NCBI GenBank assembly: GCA_948099385.1
Contig: CANUEZ040000071.1
Coordinates: forward strand, 2,108,001 to 2,172,000
DNA length: 64,000 bases
Direction of reading: 5' to 3'
From: Fasciola hepatica
Taxonomy: Eukaryota; Platyhelminthes; Trematoda; Plagiorchiida; Fasciolidae
In this document: positions 12,501 to 24,876 of the stretch, piece by piece
Layout: every line of letters begins with the position of its first letter
How positions within the stretch are numbered: position 1 is the stretch's first letter
The notes under the pieces: model-generated
The model's database searches: none
What the model was told of the DNA's origin: nothing
The model's input: the letters and a program-made list of their open reading frames with translations, nothing else
Position numbers and translations under genes: made by a program

Positions 12501-14120
12501 TGCCTGCCAATTGAGTTGTCAGACTTCACTGAAATGGTGCCTCGCGAAGATTGATGCATTCATTTTGGCTTATAGGACTGCCAGTTCTCAGTGATTTATT
12601 AGTCAAACATTTCAGTGAAGTAACTGATCGCTCAGAATATCATCATGAACCAAATTAGAGAACGGCTTCCCAACACAGAAGTTGGCAATTTGATCACTGC
12701 TAAAATAGGATGTCTCGGTCTGTAGGGAAACCAGTTTCTGTGATCTGTATTTTGCTCTTTTTTACTGTATCAACAAAATGGCAGTCCGAATTCGGACACT
12801 TCAAAGTGCAATTTCGATTCTTTTAATGTCTCCCAAGAACAAAGTCCCACACAAGGAAGAAGAAATCATTCTAAGAAATGATAACAAGCTCACATTTTTC
12901 CACGGTCCTTCGAATTCCTGTTTTAATTTTCAAAATGATAAGCCGTTACTTCAGGTTCAACAACAGCTATTCCATCAATGAGATATCAGGTTTTACCATC
13001 ATTCACGCAAATTGGCTCCTTACTTTCACTCACCTTTGTTCCGTACGTACAAGCTCAATATGTGTTCCTTTCAACAACCGTGCAGCTAATCTCAAATCAT
13101 CACAATCCATTCCAATTCCCAGACAGGATTCCACCACAGTGCACTTCTCATGTCAATGCAGCTGAAATATTTGCACGACGCTTTCGTCGTGTTTCAACAT
13201 GGAATGATCTTTCGTAAAACAGTTATTTTGGCTGTCAGACATGTGAGACATACCGAAACAAAGGTGACGAGAAAGGGCAATTCTTTATCGGGATACTTTG
13301 CTAATCACCAGGATATACACCGAAATCATAACTTACTTGTCATTGAATCTGCATTACCATATTGTCAAAATATTTCTGAATAAAATTTGCCACTCTAAAC
13401 ATCAATATATGTATACTGAATTTTGAAGACATTCTGTTATCGTTATTTCGTTTCCGGCTTCTATCATGAGGCAGCTGGTTTACAAAATAACCAGACGTTT
13501 TCGGCAAAAGAGAATGGTTCATTTCTACTTGCTGGATCATTATTTTATTTTAAAAATAGAGTGCCCAATAACAAATTGCTAGAGTGTTTTGCAGAGATTC
13601 CGAAAGCTTTGCTTGGCACTGAGTTTATAAGCGCCTCGTCACTAGCCACGGGGTATGTCATTACTGCCAGCACTAGTGTCCCTTGGCTGACGAGCCAATT
13701 GCCAAACTTAGTTCTTATGAACCAGTGAAAACCATCGATTCGAGATTAATAAAATGAGCCATTTTGAATAACATGATATTACAATCAAATCCGATACACT
13801 ACAATACGGACATTTTGAACTACTGTTGATTTCAGTAGCAATGGTCAGAGATTTACTCCAAAGTTATTTTGACAAATGGCCAAGAATAAAATAGTGCCCG
13901 GTGGAGGTGTATGCCATTCTACCGCATTTACTTTTGAAACAGAGTGAGTATTATTACTGTTATGTAATTGTTCCACAGTGAATTTACGGTTCACACATCT
14001 GACTCAGTGGACTTGTGATTGCGATATCACATGCATAGGATAGACGGACCAGTGCTGAATGTATTGATGGTTGGCAGTTTTTGATAATGTTTTGAGGTGA
14101 TCCAAATGTGAAAAGTCCTT
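9545..14120. other. AT-rich non-coding stretch
   Basis: No supported gene. Open frames up to about 103 codons occur on both strands, mostly overlapping each other, with no recognisable motif. If the candidate exons on either side belong to one gene, this would be intron. Confidence 0.4.
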
Positions 14121-14203
14121 GGCCTCGGCGGGATTCAAACCCAAGAATGGTCACCACCCTCGCTTTAGTACCGCGAGTGATCTACCAGCTGAGCTACTAG
14201 GCC
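14121..14203 (-). tRNA. tRNA-Ser-like element (anticodon ACT), gene, pseudogene or SINE head
   Basis: Read on the - strand, the 83 bases fold as a tRNA. The acceptor strands GGCCTAG and CGAGGCC pair at six of seven positions. The A box region reads TAGCTCAGCTGG and the T arm GGGTTTGAATCCC, which is a B box with one mismatch. A variable region of about 14 bases contains a GGT/ACC hairpin, as in class II (Ser/Leu) tRNAs. With a 7-base loop GTACTAA the anticodon is ACT (Ser, AGU). That model leaves a mismatch at the top of the anticodon stem; the alternative has a perfect CTCGC/GCGAG stem with an abnormal 9-base loop. There is one D-stem mismatch. These faults suggest a pseudogene or a tRNA-derived SINE head more than a working tRNA. 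Confidence 0.45.
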
Positions 14204-14209
14204 ACGCCG

Positions 14210-16668
14210 GAGGACCTTCGACTTTCAAGAATACCAAGAGTGATTTGCTTGCACGAAGATGATGTACCAGTTCGAACAATACGCAATGCATCATAGAACG
14301 ACAAGCAATTTCTCTGTCCATTCATCCCAGTTTCTAAGGTTCCAGAGAAGAGGCTGTAAGCTTGGATTCCAAACTGATTGAGGCTTATCTGCAGACATTT
14401 CTGAATTATTTTGAATAAATCCAGTAAAGTTTGGGATTTTCTTGCATCATGATACGAGAAAAAGATTATTTAGCCGATGCAATAGTTACATTCGGTTAGA
14501 TAACAAAGCTCTGTGAGAAACAGTGTCATTGTGGTTGTTATGTTATACTTACTTTACACCAATCACTGACTGTACACCTTCTACCTGGCGCACTGTCTAG
14601 GCTAGCTTGTTTCGGGGAGAGAGCAAGTTCGTTGCTGTTTGAATGAATCATTAGCACCAGTCTGCATTCGTTCACACACGAGCTTGTGAGTACGTCAGTC
14701 CATGTGTGTACGGCGTCAAGACGAATGCATGAGCATAGTACTAATATTCACTGATAATTTAATTAATTTATAAATTAAAAATTCGAGCCAGTCATTATGG
14801 GCGAATGGGTCATGTTCGACTATCAATTCTTTATGTTGGTAGTTCAGGGAGTGAATTTCAAAACTTGCTTAGTATATTCTCCAGGTACTCTTCTGAAATT
14901 AGTAAAACCGATTGGAAATTACGCCAAGGTATAAGCCAAACGAGTTGTCATAAATTGACAATAATTGACTTTTTCGTCCGACACATCGCATAAGACAATC
15001 GGGTTCAAATGATTGAAGGCCTGATGAGGTAACCGGTGGTATATTCGCTTTATATATGTACGTATGTGATGACTGGTACTGGTGCTCGCTCCATTCCCAA
15101 GGAGCAGGGACCGTGGTTTATCTCTCAGCCGGTTGAATCCATCGAGCCCTAAGCGTGCTACATATTGAGGAGTAAACGATTTTCGCTTTAACATCGCCAC
15201 GAAGCGGAGTTGAATGTCTTTCAATGATGTTTTTACTATGAAAAATACACCTTTCGGCTTTCATTTGTCACTGCCTTATGAAGGCTCACAACTCTAGTCT
15301 CACAGCGATCGATTCTCATAACTTGCACCTTGCCGCTCGAACGAATGTTTGTAGTTACAAGAAAGGTGCGCAGCTTAGCTGCGTGATCGTTTAAAGTAGA
15401 TGATCGCGAAATGACCCATTTGATCAACAGTATTCGTGAGAGTTGTTCTTTATAGTAAAATTTTTGTCCCATTATCTTTTCAATATGTGTACATAACCTG
15501 AACTCTCAAATGAGTTTACAAAACATGCAGCTGAACTATTTTTCACGCTGTATGTCAGGTGTTAATCAATTGTTTGTTGAAAACGTAAAAATGAGCATAA
15601 CAATTCAAGGATAGTTTCAATACTTAAATCTTGCATATTGTTTTACAGTGAAATTTAATTTGTCTGAAAGCTGAGTGACTTGGATGCGGTTCAGACCATA
15701 GTGAATGAATTTCCAAACCGTACCTTGTCTGTTTTCATATGTATGAAAACGTTTAGATAAGCAATCATGTACAAATTTGTTTTCATCTGTCTTGAGTGAG
15801 TAACGTGCTGTAAGAATGCCATTCTGTATGCGCGGCCATAGTACGTTGATATGCGTGTGTACCTCTGCGGACTGCAAACCACTGTTCTGCGTCAACCACG
15901 GAGATGCGATACTACCACAACGTCAAGCATATTCCTGAAGGAAAATTAAACGTGATGCTTGCAACAACGAAACGTACGCCAATTATTACATTCCTCCACG
16001 TGCTTACTTTGCATCACAAACCACACAGCTTAGCATATTACTTGAGCGGTTCCTGTCTTAACTTTGATTTTTGACCACTGATCTACGCAAATCGGTGGTT
16101 ACTCACGGGTAATGGCTTATTCTGGAAGAACAATAGGAAGTAGTTTGGAAATAGCAAACTCTGATTGACGTTATCATTATCACCAAGACCTAATGCTCTT
16201 ATTTAACTAAAAGACTTTTGACGTGTTATATATGAGCATAAATATATCGTTAGAATGATTTTATTGATTTGAAGATTGACCAGAAGAATACGTTTGCCGC
16301 AGAACACACTATTGATCTTTTACACCCGAGTGAAAGGTTGAACGATTTAAATGGATGGTAATACCATCGATTTGCAAGCCTTGTTTGATTTCAAAGACAA
16401 TAATAATTACTATGACAATAAGAGACTGAGTTCAGGCTAAGAAAATTGGGCTGGAATTCAGACTCACTTATTAAGGAAAATCCCATTGTTTGATAATGAG
16501 TACTGCCGAGTGATTAGGAAACATTGTAGACCACCGATTGGTGAGCAGGCGCCCTGTAAACCGTCAAGTCTTAATACCTTGTCTACTAAAGTGTTGCACC
16601 TCACATAACTGGACAACTCAATTTAAGATTGTGGGGCATGGATCGGAGTGCGCTTTTGCATTATTGTC

Positions 16669-16741
<73 letters not shown>

Positions 16742-17252
16742 ATATATACGTATATAGTTCCCATTGTCTAATTTCTCGCTGTGGCTATCACATATTTCGT
16801 TAATAATAAAAGCCCCTCTAGTTTCGTGGTTATCCAGGAGACATTTGATAAACAGTGCAGGAAAATGAACAGAAATATTGACAATTACCCTACAATTCTC
16901 AAATACTTACGCGGATTTAGTTCAGAGAATACTGCAAATCGAAATAGTTCTAATCCTTTTAAAACGTTTTAAATATGCCTGTTCTACGTGGGGCTATCTT
17001 TCCCAGCATTCGCAATACAAGACCCAAATGGTAACTTTTGTTAGCAAACCGTGGTCGAATTGATGAAACTGAGCACTGGTCAGCTATACAAGATTGTTTA
17101 AAGTGCCCATAAAATAAAGTAGGTGACCGATCCAAACATCTTTAGATAGCTAATAATAGACAAACCAACCTCTCTAGGATAGTTTTTTGCACAACCTATC
17201 ATGAATCTTATCTTGGAGTTCAACAGTTGTTTGATTTGCTGTTTTTTCACAG
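14210..17252. other. non-coding stretch with one microsatellite
   Basis: No supported gene. The - strand between about 15224 and 14919 is open for 101 codons and is somewhat richer in GC than its surroundings, which may mark an old repeat, but I find no family match. The (TA)n tract at 16668-16756 is listed separately. Confidence 0.35.
16668..16756. repeat. (TA)n microsatellite
   Basis: About 89 bases of nearly pure TA dinucleotide repeat, interrupted by a few TATG and TACG units near both ends. It is expected to be length-polymorphic and prone to extrusion and to assembly-length error. Confidence 0.95.
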
Positions 17253-17505
17253 ATTTCAAAATGTTTCTTGGTTATGAGTCTCATCACTCTGAGATTCGCG
17301 TTATTCCAAAAAAAGTCTTAGTAAAATGGCTCATATCACGAAATGGTTCTTTCGGTAACCTGCTGGCTACCCAGCATTTAGCTAAGGACTATGGAATAAC
17401 CACGCTTGAATTTCGCACTCTGCTCTCCCCAAAACATGTTTCGAGAGAAGACGATTTAGATGAGAAACCGATGGTTCTAACTCCTTCCATTGAAACAGAA
17501 ATCAG
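17253..17505 (+). CDS. candidate exon of an unrecognised host gene
   Basis: A strong acceptor (a pyrimidine run ending TTTTTTCACAG) ends at 17252. One frame is then open for 83 codons, starting FKMFLGYESHHSEIRVIPKK and continuing through KDYGITTLEFRTLLSPK and an acidic EDDLDEKPM segment. I placed the donor at CAG|GTTTCG (17505/17506), leaving two spare bases. That phase matches the candidate terminal exon at 18999, which begins with one completing base. If the donor is not used, the frame runs to a stop at 17546-17548. I do not recognise the protein. No membrane segment or catalytic motif is evident. Confidence 0.35.
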
Positions 17506-18097
17506 GTTTCGCGGACAGCTTCGTATCTATAATGGAACTCGTTCGTGATGTACTTGATTCGCACACGTAACTGTTCGTTCGGTCTAGCTAGCCAATTACA
17601 CGAGCAGCCGGAATCATAACGACAAAGGAAAATTCGCCTTACAACATGGAAAACCGGAAGAGAAATGAACAAGTGAGAACCGCCCAATCTTTTCTCTCTT
17701 CATTGTTTCATTGCTGCTCCGTCATCTACTGTTTATGCTGTTATTCAGACTACTCTATGAGGTAGCAACGGAAACCGGAGCACAGCAACGCAATAAAGTT
17801 AGCTAAGTTTTGATAGACCGATACGCATTTCGATCGACGTGTTTTGTTCGATATACACCCGAATCACTTTGGCCTATAAACCAAAAACATGGTGAGGGAA
17901 ATTTTTCTATTGCTGTTATGAATGCCTGTTTTTAGTTTATACACCCAGATTAAGCACAATTCATATTACCACTTAGGAGCTCCAGATTTCGTTAGGATAC
18001 CGTCTATTCCTGCATCACTGCCGAACAGTTTGTCACATCCGAATTCGACGTAAAAGATTTTGGATGTTTCATTGTGATTTGTTGTTTTTCTTCTTAG

Positions 18098-18216
18098 TTC
18101 TATGCCACATTTGTGTCCAGGAGAGTCTTGTGTTTTCTGGGGATCACATGGGAGCAACTTTGCTGTTTGTGAGCGACATAGAAAGAGAAACACCGAATTC
18201 CACACTCAACCCGTGT
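18098..18216 (+). CDS. weak alternative terminal exon, cysteine-containing
   Basis: A long pyrimidine tract ending CTTCTTAG precedes 18098. After one base, a frame is open to a TAG stop at about 18214 and reads SMPHLCPGESCVFWGSHGSN and onward. Its phase is also compatible with the exon ending at 17505, so it competes with 18999-19113 as the 3' exon. One in three random exons would match the phase, so this is weak. No AATAAA signal lies close behind it. Confidence 0.15.
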
Positions 18217-18998
18217 AGGACCAAAAGCTTTATCTGTAAATACCAGCAAAATACACGGTTATAGCTGTCACAGCCTACATACACAAAGGCTGACGTAAGA
18301 AATGAGCAACGAATCAGCATTCGGAAAGTATAGAGCACGTAGAGCAACGGGTCTATTGAATGGAAACTTCTATCCTCGGTAGGAGTGGGTTTGTATCCAA
18401 GTAATAATCAGTTCGTTTCGAATTTCACTTACAGTTTATGATTTTTTCAAATACTTTTCGATGAAACATATGAAAAGATTGAGTTGATGCAAGTCGTTTA
18501 AAAACTGGAAAAATGATCACATGTGGTGCAAATTACTTATATCATAGTGGATCATAATGAATGTCGTCTATTCTTCCTATTAATGCTTGTGAAAGTAGCA
18601 CATTTTGGTCAAACAACTTCGCGAGAACTTAGCCGGAACTGTTTCACGAGTGACTTGGAAATTCTTCAAGGGTAAATGGAATCTCAACCTGGCAATGGAT
18701 GGAGATTTTATTCGAATAACGCGAATGTTTTGTACTCTCTAGACGAAGCATCACAGGTATTTCTGTTCGCTGTTGGTATGGTGTGTTATCAGAACAAGCT
18801 TATAGGCCTTCGGCGTTTCAGATGTTATTAGACCGTAAGGAAAGCTTTCAGCTCAATTGTAGGTGAGATAAATACTATAAATGTAATTGTAACTGGACTA
18901 ACGGTCAAAGGATTACTTCATTTGTTATGGGACGCAGCAAAATTCTTTGTGTACCGCGATACTACTATTTCGTTGCCTCCTCTTGATTTATTTTTCAG

Positions 18999-19113
18999 TA
19001 AGAGTGTGAATTTTGTAAAGGTGCCTATGACAAAAATAATGACCACCGATGGCGATATGAATCCATATTCACTGCAAAGATCACGGTACCCCGTCCTACG
19101 TGGTCTCGACTGA
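18999..19113 (+). CDS. candidate 3'-terminal exon of an unrecognised host gene
   Basis: The acceptor TTTATTTTTCAG ends at 18998. The exon begins with one completing base, then reads KSVNFVKVPMTKIMTTDGDM and ends PYSLQRSRYPVLRGLD before a TGA at 19111-19113. Joined in phase to the exon ending at 17505 it would extend the frame by 38 codons. The basic, proline-containing C-terminus looks like real protein, but I recognise no family and see no canonical AATAAA just downstream. The intron would be about 1.5 kb. Confidence 0.3.
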
Positions 19114-19114
19114 T

Positions 19115-20690
19115 TAGTCTGTATCACAAAATAACTTAGGATAAATCCAGTTGGCTATCATAAACATAATTTGTCATTTATCTATTCGGAAACACGGTTC
19201 AATGCTCTCTTTGTCCACTGGCCAACCTCAAACACATAAACGAATAGCAGAGTAATTTGGGACCGAGAATACTAGACATTGTTTGATCAGTCTTTCTCTT
19301 TTGTACATGAGATGACAATTATCCAGAATTGAACGGTGAACGGCCATCACACCTCCAGTGACCTATCAATACGGATGAACCATCTTGTTCAAATCTTTTC
19401 CAGCCGTTTGTTTCACAAATGTTGCGTTTCCCACTATGATTAAACGTTGATTCTATGCAATCGAGAAAATCAAAAATGTCTGCTGCTCAGTATCTCAGTA
19501 GAGTATGGAATCAAGTGCACATCGGCTCGTTGGATGTTTATGGCGATCCAAGACTGGAAAACATGACGGCAAATCCACTGATCTTATTTTAGCAAATTTT
19601 TAATCAAATTAAACCATAGCAATTGCCAGAGAAGAATTCTCACACTGATATATTCTGTTAGCATCTGTAAGCGGAATACGAAGTTCAAAGAAGAGGGCTA
19701 GTCACCTCTGTTCTCATTCATTTATGAAAGTGGTATTATGAACATGCTAGCAGGCATGGAAAACGATTACCGTAATTTTGATCAACGCTTCGCTCAGTGT
19801 TATCATGTATTCGATGATATGTGCAAGGCTTCATTTCTAACTAGCAAGCGTGAAATATCCGATCCATGGACAGACGGAGAGACTCAGAACTATTGATTTG
19901 TATTTGCTTAATATAGTGGACCTAATTCTGCACATGTGAAGAAAGTCTCGCCTAGATCTAAACATAAAAATGGGTACAATGGAACTTCTTGTGAAGAAGA
20001 CTTGACTTGGTGGAGGTAGTTCGCTTGAAGTTAACTGCACGATGACCATATCTCCCTTCAAAGCTGTCGGGTAATTCTGGCCGTCATACTGGACGACATC
20101 TGGGCAGTAATTCGGATCAAAGATGACGAGAGTGGGAAGTCGGAGGGGCAGTGATACCACACACTCCTTTGGAGTGAAAAGGTCCTAGTTCGAAGCCCCA
20201 GTACGGTGGTAGATGTGCACCACTGGTAAGGCCTAACATGAGTGAAACTCCAGTTTGGTGCTTCCGAGTATGAGGTTGACCGCGTGACCTGAGTGATAGG
20301 CTTGAAGTGCGGAGTCCGAAAGAGCAATTAATCAGGTAAAGTATTTTTAGTCTCACAGAATACTCGCAAGTACTCGTAAGAGAGAAGCAGAAATCGAAAC
20401 AGCTAATACTTGGCCAACAACGACGACCTTATGTGTCGAGTGATTTGTTCGTAATAATATTTCCAGCACAGTTTTTTCCGATAGCCTAGAGTAACGTCTT
20501 CAAACCATGAACTTTACGATTTCATTCGACCACAGATTCAATAGTAAATTAGATAATACATTTCATCAGCCTCACAATATGATTATTATCCGGCATATCA
20601 GTACCACGAATTAGGCTACGAAGTATCCGTATTTTTGTATTACTTACTTTCTCATAAGTGCAGCTGGAAGGTTGTATACTCAGCTGCCAC
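19115..20690. other. non-coding stretch with a GC-richer patch
   Basis: No supported gene. Between about 20030 and 20330 the sequence is visibly richer in GC than its surroundings and is open in two overlapping - strand frames, which often marks an old repeat copy. A TTCGAACTAGGACC-like block on the - strand near 20190 resembles a degenerate pol III B box. I cannot assign a family. Confidence 0.35.
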
Positions 20691-20877
20691 AAAGGCCCAC
20701 TTCTTTATTGAGGATAAAAGGCAACCAACCCCTGAGACTATGATTGAATAACCCCAAGAAGTTCGAATAGATCAGGTGTGGTAGCCAGCCTAACAACATC
20801 AAGATAACCCATGACGGTGGGGGTTTGAACCTCCGGCCTCCGAGATACTAGCCAAACACTGAACCACTCAGCCGTCA
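20690..20877 (-). repeat. tRNA-derived SINE
   Basis: The - strand from 20877 to 20812 has a tRNA-like head. TGACGG at its start pairs with CCGTCA at its end. An A box region reads CGGCTGAGTGGTTC and a clean B box reads GGTTCAAACCC. The anticodon arm is degenerate and the head is only 66 bases, so it is not a functional tRNA. The following bases to about 20690 are plausibly the SINE body. Such elements are transcribed by RNA polymerase III from these internal boxes and mobilised by LINE machinery. The distal boundary is my estimate. Confidence 0.5.
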
Positions 20878-20879
20878 CA

Positions 20880-23506
20880 GGTTACTGGTTTGACTTCATC
20901 TTATAAAACATGCTCCCAATTCACCGACAACTATGATTGATATTGTTGGCTGAGCTTGAGAGATGTATGACGAATCAGATTTCGAATTATATTAGGTTCA
21001 TTTTCACTGACCTTGTAGTAGATATACAGCTGAAAGGATGTGTCGTTGTAAATGCGGAACGCAAGTTATCATATCACAGTTGTGGACACGAACAGACCGT
21101 ACTTATAATCAGTTAGCATTTTGGGAAAGCTTGTAAAAACCAAAGTGAGATTATACATTATTCTTATTTATTTTTTTGCAGGTCTAACAAAATCTGTACC
21201 CTATTCTCTCCTCTGAAGCAGCAGATGGGTTGTCTATTCAAAGGTCGGGACCGCTTTTATTGGCAGACATGAAAGGTATAGCGAGTGAGATAGAAACATC
21301 TGGTGAACTCTGGGAGAACGCGATAACCAGTCCTTCATCCAAGTGAATTGTGCAACGTTCGACGGATAAAAATTGATTGAGAAAAAAAATGGAAACTTGC
21401 CAATCTATAGGTGATTTTTATTCGGTTCGTTAGATCAAATGTTGTAGAAGTAGACTAGTTAGGAGAGAAGATCTAGCTGATTCCAGTAGAACACTACCGT
21501 CATGATGAGAACTTCCTTTTCGGTTCTAGATCGCAAATACGTGTACATAATGCGACCGTTCTTGAGTGAACTGGGAGACAGGTAAATGAATCAGATTGGC
21601 AGTATTCGAGGATGAAACATTATCTTGGAAGCCAGAGTTCATGGAGTGGAAGTCTTCATTCGAAGAAGTCATGCCGAATTGTGTTTGTATTGCATGAAAT
21701 GCTTTTTGTGAATTTCAAGCTATAAATAGTTCAGGTGGAAGATCTCAAGCAAAAAAATGGACACTGCGGATGAGCGAATTATTTAAAAATATTTTTTGCA
21801 AAGCATAGCCTGTTTTCCGATAACAAACAGGTTTAGTCCTTGCAATGAAGTAAGTGAACTTGCCCAATGGTTCTCTACATGCTATTAAGGGCATCGACGA
21901 ATGAAGAGGAATTTCGGTTGTTCCGTGTCAGCACCCATGGCTATGTGCTTGTGAGAAGTTCATTATTGGAAGTGAAAAAATAGAAATGACGAAACTGTTT
22001 CCGATTATTATGCTATTAACGAAAAGCGGTTTGGCCTCATTCCTAAAAGGGGTGCAATGAAACATTGGCAGACTTCCCCAGGTAACCGTGCAAAGAATAA
22101 TTGAAAAGATGAGTCAAATGGCTACCTCAACAAGATCATTTGTCTGGTTGTCGGATGATACAGTACCATCGGACAAGCGGTTCCAATGCTATACTGTTGC
22201 AGAGGGCAGATGAAGGACAAATAATCGTCTTCCATGAGTGACGATAAAAATGGAAATATTTTATCAACTCGATGGGCAAATTGTTGCTCTATTGCATGAT
22301 ATTCTTCCACAGTCTTGAACGGGAATACACGTATGAAAAAGTTACCCAAGATGTAGTGCAGTTCAGATAATCCATATTACCAAAGGAAATCCGTGAACTC
22401 TTCGTTACTGAGAGTAAGAGGTCTCACAGGTAATTCCTCTTAGGTATCTCCTGTCAGTGATTAGTAGATAAATCATTATTGTGTGAGAAAAGTAGTCCAC
22501 AGTATTATCTTCATTAAAGTAAATAACACTGTCATTCGAAAATTAAGATTAGAACGAATCTTATCCTGCCAGAGATGTTAGCAGACTTGGTGGTGGAACT
22601 TTTCAGGCTTTTCTATTATTCATCAAATATTGTTGGATACCGTCCCTAGAAACTCCAGCTTGCAAGGTGGATGTGACAACTATTGCATAATGACTCGTAT
22701 GTATTTGATTTCCTGTGATGTATTTTCTCATAAACTCATTCTTGTAAACGAGATCCTGTTGAGTGATGCCAAGATCATAAAACTTGAGAAAGACTCTTCT
22801 CTTTCATAGGTAGGTACATTGTGAGAAATCCATCAGTAACGCGCAACTTGATGGATGGATTGCTTAGGATAGTCGTTTTACTCCTTCTTGAAATCAAATA
22901 CGAACCTTGCTCAAAATGGAAAGTGACTTGATCACATTCAAACCAACTCCTTCTCTGCCAGATACCACTAGGATTCTTTCCTTTATGAATCTGATGGCTG
23001 AACTTATTCCCACCAAAACATTATCTGCTTAGGTATTTTGGATCACATCATAATGTAGTAGTGCAGTATTACGGGCATTGACTAGCTGTCCACCATGGAA
23101 TTTTAAGGAGGATATATTTTTGGTGCTATCGAGTTTCCTACTTGAGGCTTCTTCAAACAGAAGGCGCTGTAATCTTGAGAGCAGCAATTGCTCGTGTAGC
23201 GGAAATTCATACTTTTTCCTCTTGTTCATAATGGATACGTGTAGTGGTTCATGCTTTTAGTTAGACGATATTATGCACTTTAAATTAGTACCAATGAATC
23301 AAAATAATAAATTAGTGTTGTGTTCAGAACTAAGCAAACCACCAACAGAAAATTGCTGCATTGTAGAGCGTAGACAGTAAAGTGTTAGAGCCAGCAAAAG
23401 CATAGTCTAGTTGTATGAATCTATTGATAGTCCGTCTGAGCAAGTGCTGTTGTTTAGGCCGAACACAAAACCACTTCCACTTATTCGTCTGAGCTAAACG
23501 TAACGC
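20880..23506. other. AT-rich non-coding stretch
   Basis: No gene I can support firmly. A 75-codon - strand frame (22349 to 22122) reads VFPFKTVEEYHAIEQQFAHR and ends next to a GTAGCC that could be a donor, but no acceptor precedes it. A second - strand frame at 23229-23029 is also protein-like (NKRKKYEFPLHEQLLLSRLQ) but isolated. The segment just below 23507 may contain the 3' LTR of the adjacent Gypsy element, but no second LTR is available to define it. Confidence 0.35.
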
Positions 23507-24154
23507 TTAACTGAAAATCTTTCCCGGATGGATCTTCGGAGCCCCACGCTGTTTACTGCAGATATGCGTGAAGAGGATGTAATACTCGACGAAAGTGGCT
23601 TTGGCGGTCGTCTGCCACAAAGTGTTGTATAAAGTTGACCATCGTCTAGTGCCGTCTTCTAGTAAGTATGTACCAGGAGATTGAACGATTTCAACTTTTA
23701 TTGGGGAGAACAGCATGTCTTCTCCTTTGCGAACTTGAAGTTTGCGAAGTTCGACAAATGTTCCGGGTCCAACTGTTTGACCGTATCGCCTGTATTTATT
23801 TTGGTAATTGACTCTTGACTCCTCTTCTTCTGGTTTTGGATCACTGTACTCCAGTCGCGCCGCGTCCAGTCGCGTTCGTTTTCGTCTGCCGAACACTAAA
23901 TATGAAAAGATCTTTCCGGTGGCAGGATGCGGTGTATTTCTGTAAGCAGCCAGTGCAGCAGTAAGGGATATCTCCCACTTCTCCCCTCCAATGACTATGG
24001 TTTGACTGATTTCTTTGAATGTGCGATTTAAGCATTCCACCATGCCATTTGCTGCAGGGTTGTACGGAACAGTACGCACACCGTGAATACTATTCTGAGT
24101 GAAGTAATTTCTGAATTCGTAACTGCAAAGTTGAGGACCCTTGTCAGTGACCAT
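23507..24154 (-). pseudogene. Gypsy integrase core and C-terminal tail
   Basis: This 215-codon frame reads MVTDKGPQLCSYEFRNYF, the block with the second catalytic aspartate, then VPYNPAANGMVECLNRTFKE with the catalytic glutamate, although the usual VERFNR is changed to VECLNR. It continues AALAAYRNTPHPATG and a basic linker, then a C-terminal segment ending at 23507. The first catalytic aspartate would lie upstream in broken frames (24160-24400). The integrase would insert cDNA into the genome. The zinc-binding HHCC region is recognisable upstream in shifted frames around 24480-24600. Confidence 0.75.
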
Positions 24155-24876
24155 CTCGCCAGGCAGACCAAACCTCGCAAATAGGTGTTGCAGCCATCGC
24201 AGAACTATGAAAGATGTACTTTTGCGACATAGGAAAGCCTTTGGCTACTTGGAGTAGAAACATGTGGCAACGAGGACTTCCAGCTGGTGATAAGGGCTGT
24301 TCCAAAAGGTTTCATGATACCATTCACAATTTTTGCCCATGGTTTCATTGGATACTCAATGGGTTGAATAGGAGCATTCAGTGGCTTCAGAATGCTCATA
24401 AAGTGCATATTCCCCTACTGAAGCCTCAGCACAGGAGTTGAATCGTGGCCACCAGTATTATTCACGTATGCAAACCTCCTTTCTCACGATACCAAGATGC
24501 CCCTCGTGCCCAGCTTATATAACAGCAGGAACTAAACTTTCCGGTATTACAAGATGATGACCTCTCGTGACACAGTTATTAACTACTGAAAGCTTATCTT
24601 TGATAGCCTGAAATGGTACCCATTCGGGTTGTAGTTGTTGTCTCTTTGGTCATTCAGCGGAAACACAATCAAATGTAATCAATCCTTGTGCTCCTTAACG
24701 TCTATATGCGTAATCGTTTTGGGGTTCAAATCACTGAGAAACGCAACCATTTTGACCTCCCCCAGGTCGTCGCTCTCATCTGCATTATCCAAAGGAAGAC
24801 GACAAAGCGCGTCAGCTACTTAGTTATTTTGACTGCCCACATAGACGAAGTCAAAATCATAATTCAATAGTCGTGC

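Noticed and set aside
15015..15035. CTGATGAG, the conserved box of hammerhead ribozymes found in schistosome SINEs (also near 28411)
   Set aside because: No GAAA core or pairing stems I can see lie at the required distance on either strand at either site.
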